6,068 nucleotides of DNA. Source: Desulfobacterales bacterium. GTDB lineage: Bacteria; Desulfobacterota; Desulfobacteria; Desulfobacterales; SpSt-501. Position numbers and translations under genes: made by a program. A model generated the notes under the pieces. It made no database searches, was not told the DNA's origin, and worked only from the letters and a program-made list of their open reading frames with translations. Location of the stretch: the NCBI GenBank assembly GCA_025454275.1, contig JALOOS010000117.1:1-6068 (forward strand). Reading direction: 5' to 3'. Of this stretch, positions 5,427-6,068 are shown in pieces. The number at the start of each line of letters is the position of its first letter. Positions within the stretch are counted from its first letter, which is position 1.

Positions 5427-6068
5427 TTAATTTTTCGGCGCGCCCTTATCGTCCCACCCGTGCAGGCGGTAGTAGTCCTGGAGCAGCGTCTCCATCTCGG
5501 CCGCGGTGATCACCTTGCCGGTGTCCTGCAGCGGCCGGTGCAGGAAGGGGGGCAGGCGGTCGTCGGCGGGCGTCAGGCCCTCGCGGAGATTGAACCTGCG
5601 GATGAGGTCGGCCACGGCCAGGGCCTTTTCCTTGAGGGCCTTCTCGCCGGCGTCGAGGCCGGTCACCAGCCGGATCACTTCTTCGAGCCGGTCCCACTGG
5701 TAGAAGTCCCGGTAGAAGCGGCAGAGCACCAGGGTGTCGAAGACGGTCAGGCGGCTTTCGAACTCCAGGAACAGCTCGGCCTTGCCGGCGATCTGGTCGG
5801 GCGGAATCATGCCGGCGAGCTCGGGCTTGTAGAAGGTGGCGCGCAGGTGGCAGGCCCCGCGGTCCGAGGTGCCGTAGGCCAGGCCCATGCCCTTGAGCGG
5901 CCGGGGGTCGTAGCCGGCCGGCTCCATGCCCTTCACGTGCACGGCGATGTCCTCCAGCCCCCAGACCCGGGCGGCGTGGCGGATGCCCTGGCTGAGGATC
6001 TCGCCGATCCCCTCGCGGCGGGCGATCATGCCGAGCAGCCGCGCGATGGCGTCCACGTCCCCGTAGTC
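5427..6068 (-). CDS. aor: Aldehyde:ferredoxin oxidoreductase, C-terminal part (5' end beyond window)
   Basis: The last 213 residues of a tungsten-pterin AOR, read in an open frame from the window edge to TAA at 5429-5427. Visible blocks, counted from the first visible residue: REGIGEILSQGIRHAA (18-33), HVKGMEPAGYDPR (44-56), KGMGLAYGTSDRGACHLRA (59-77) and FDTLVLCRF (110-118). In the last block D111 and C116 correspond to the DxxGLC element that, in the Pyrococcus furiosus enzyme, supplies a pterin contact and the fourth cysteine of the 4Fe-4S cluster; valine takes the usual glycine place. The tail ends GWDDKGAPKN. The internal GTG at 6056 is not a true start, since the frame and homology continue upstream. 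Codon choice is extreme: the first 87 visible codons all end in G or C. It is 13 nt upstream of pxpA, so it is likely the leading part of the same operon. Confidence 0.93.
   Translation of the reverse strand, partial: DYGDVDAIARLLGMIARREGIGEILSQGIRHAARVWGLEDIAVHVKGMEPAGYDPRPLKGMGLAYGTSDRGACHLRATFYKPELAGMIPPDQIAGKAELFLEFESRLTVFDTLVLCRFYRDFYQWDRLEEVIRLVTGLDAGEKALKEKALAVADLIRRFNLREGLTPADDRLPPFLHRPLQDTGKVITAAEMETLLQDYYRLHGWDDKGAPKN

Noticed and set aside
1..6068. One AOR gene split by insertion of the carboxylase cassette
   Set aside because: In transcription order the C-terminal fragment comes first and ends in its own stop, and the N-terminal fragment starts with its own ribosome site and ATG, so they are two genes.

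Overview
The window is one strand-coherent gene cluster. All seven genes lie on the minus strand, so transcription runs from high to low coordinates. GC is high and nearly all space is coding; every gap is about 100 bases or less. Two tungsten-type aldehyde:ferredoxin oxidoreductase (AOR) genes are cut by the window edges, which points to a strict anaerobe. A GC-rich anaerobic bacterium such as a Desulfobacterota-like sulfate reducer or syntroph fits, but this is inference from gene content and not a taxonomic identification.

Layout in transcription order: (1) 6068-5427, the C-terminal 213 residues of one AOR; (2) 5413-4658, a LamB/YcsF-family protein (PxpA); (3) 4589-3603, a carboxyltransferase subunit of the AHS1/PxpB family; (4) 3578-2595, a carboxyltransferase subunit of the AHS2/PxpC family; (5) 2547-2329, a minimal free-standing biotin carrier protein; (6) 2298-907, a biotin carboxylase; (7) 804-1, the N-terminal 268 residues of a second AOR gene. 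Intergenic gaps are 13, 68, 13-102 nt in size range, most genes have a clear Shine-Dalgarno sequence, and no internal terminator is evident, so this is probably one operon.

Reading: genes 3-6 together contain every catalytic module of a urea-carboxylase-type biotin enzyme, but as four separate polypeptides. Biotin carboxylase would charge the carrier with carboxybiotin, and the AHS1/AHS2 pair would move the carboxyl group onto a substrate. Both carboxyltransferase subunits carry long motifs that I recognise from urea carboxylase rather than from short KipI/KipA proteins. Allophanate hydrolase, which normally follows urea carboxylase, is absent from the window; its place is taken by a LamB/YcsF protein with altered conserved motifs. 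AORs on both sides suggest that the substrate or product is connected to an aldehyde/carboxylic acid interconversion. The combination AOR - PxpA - split urea-carboxylase-like enzyme - AOR is the main candidate for an undescribed system. Its substrate cannot be determined from sequence alone; an amide, lactam, cyclic urea or related N-H compound is my best inference.

No RNA genes, CRISPR arrays, insertion sequences, repeats or convincing promoters were seen. The plus strand holds only open frames antisense to these genes.
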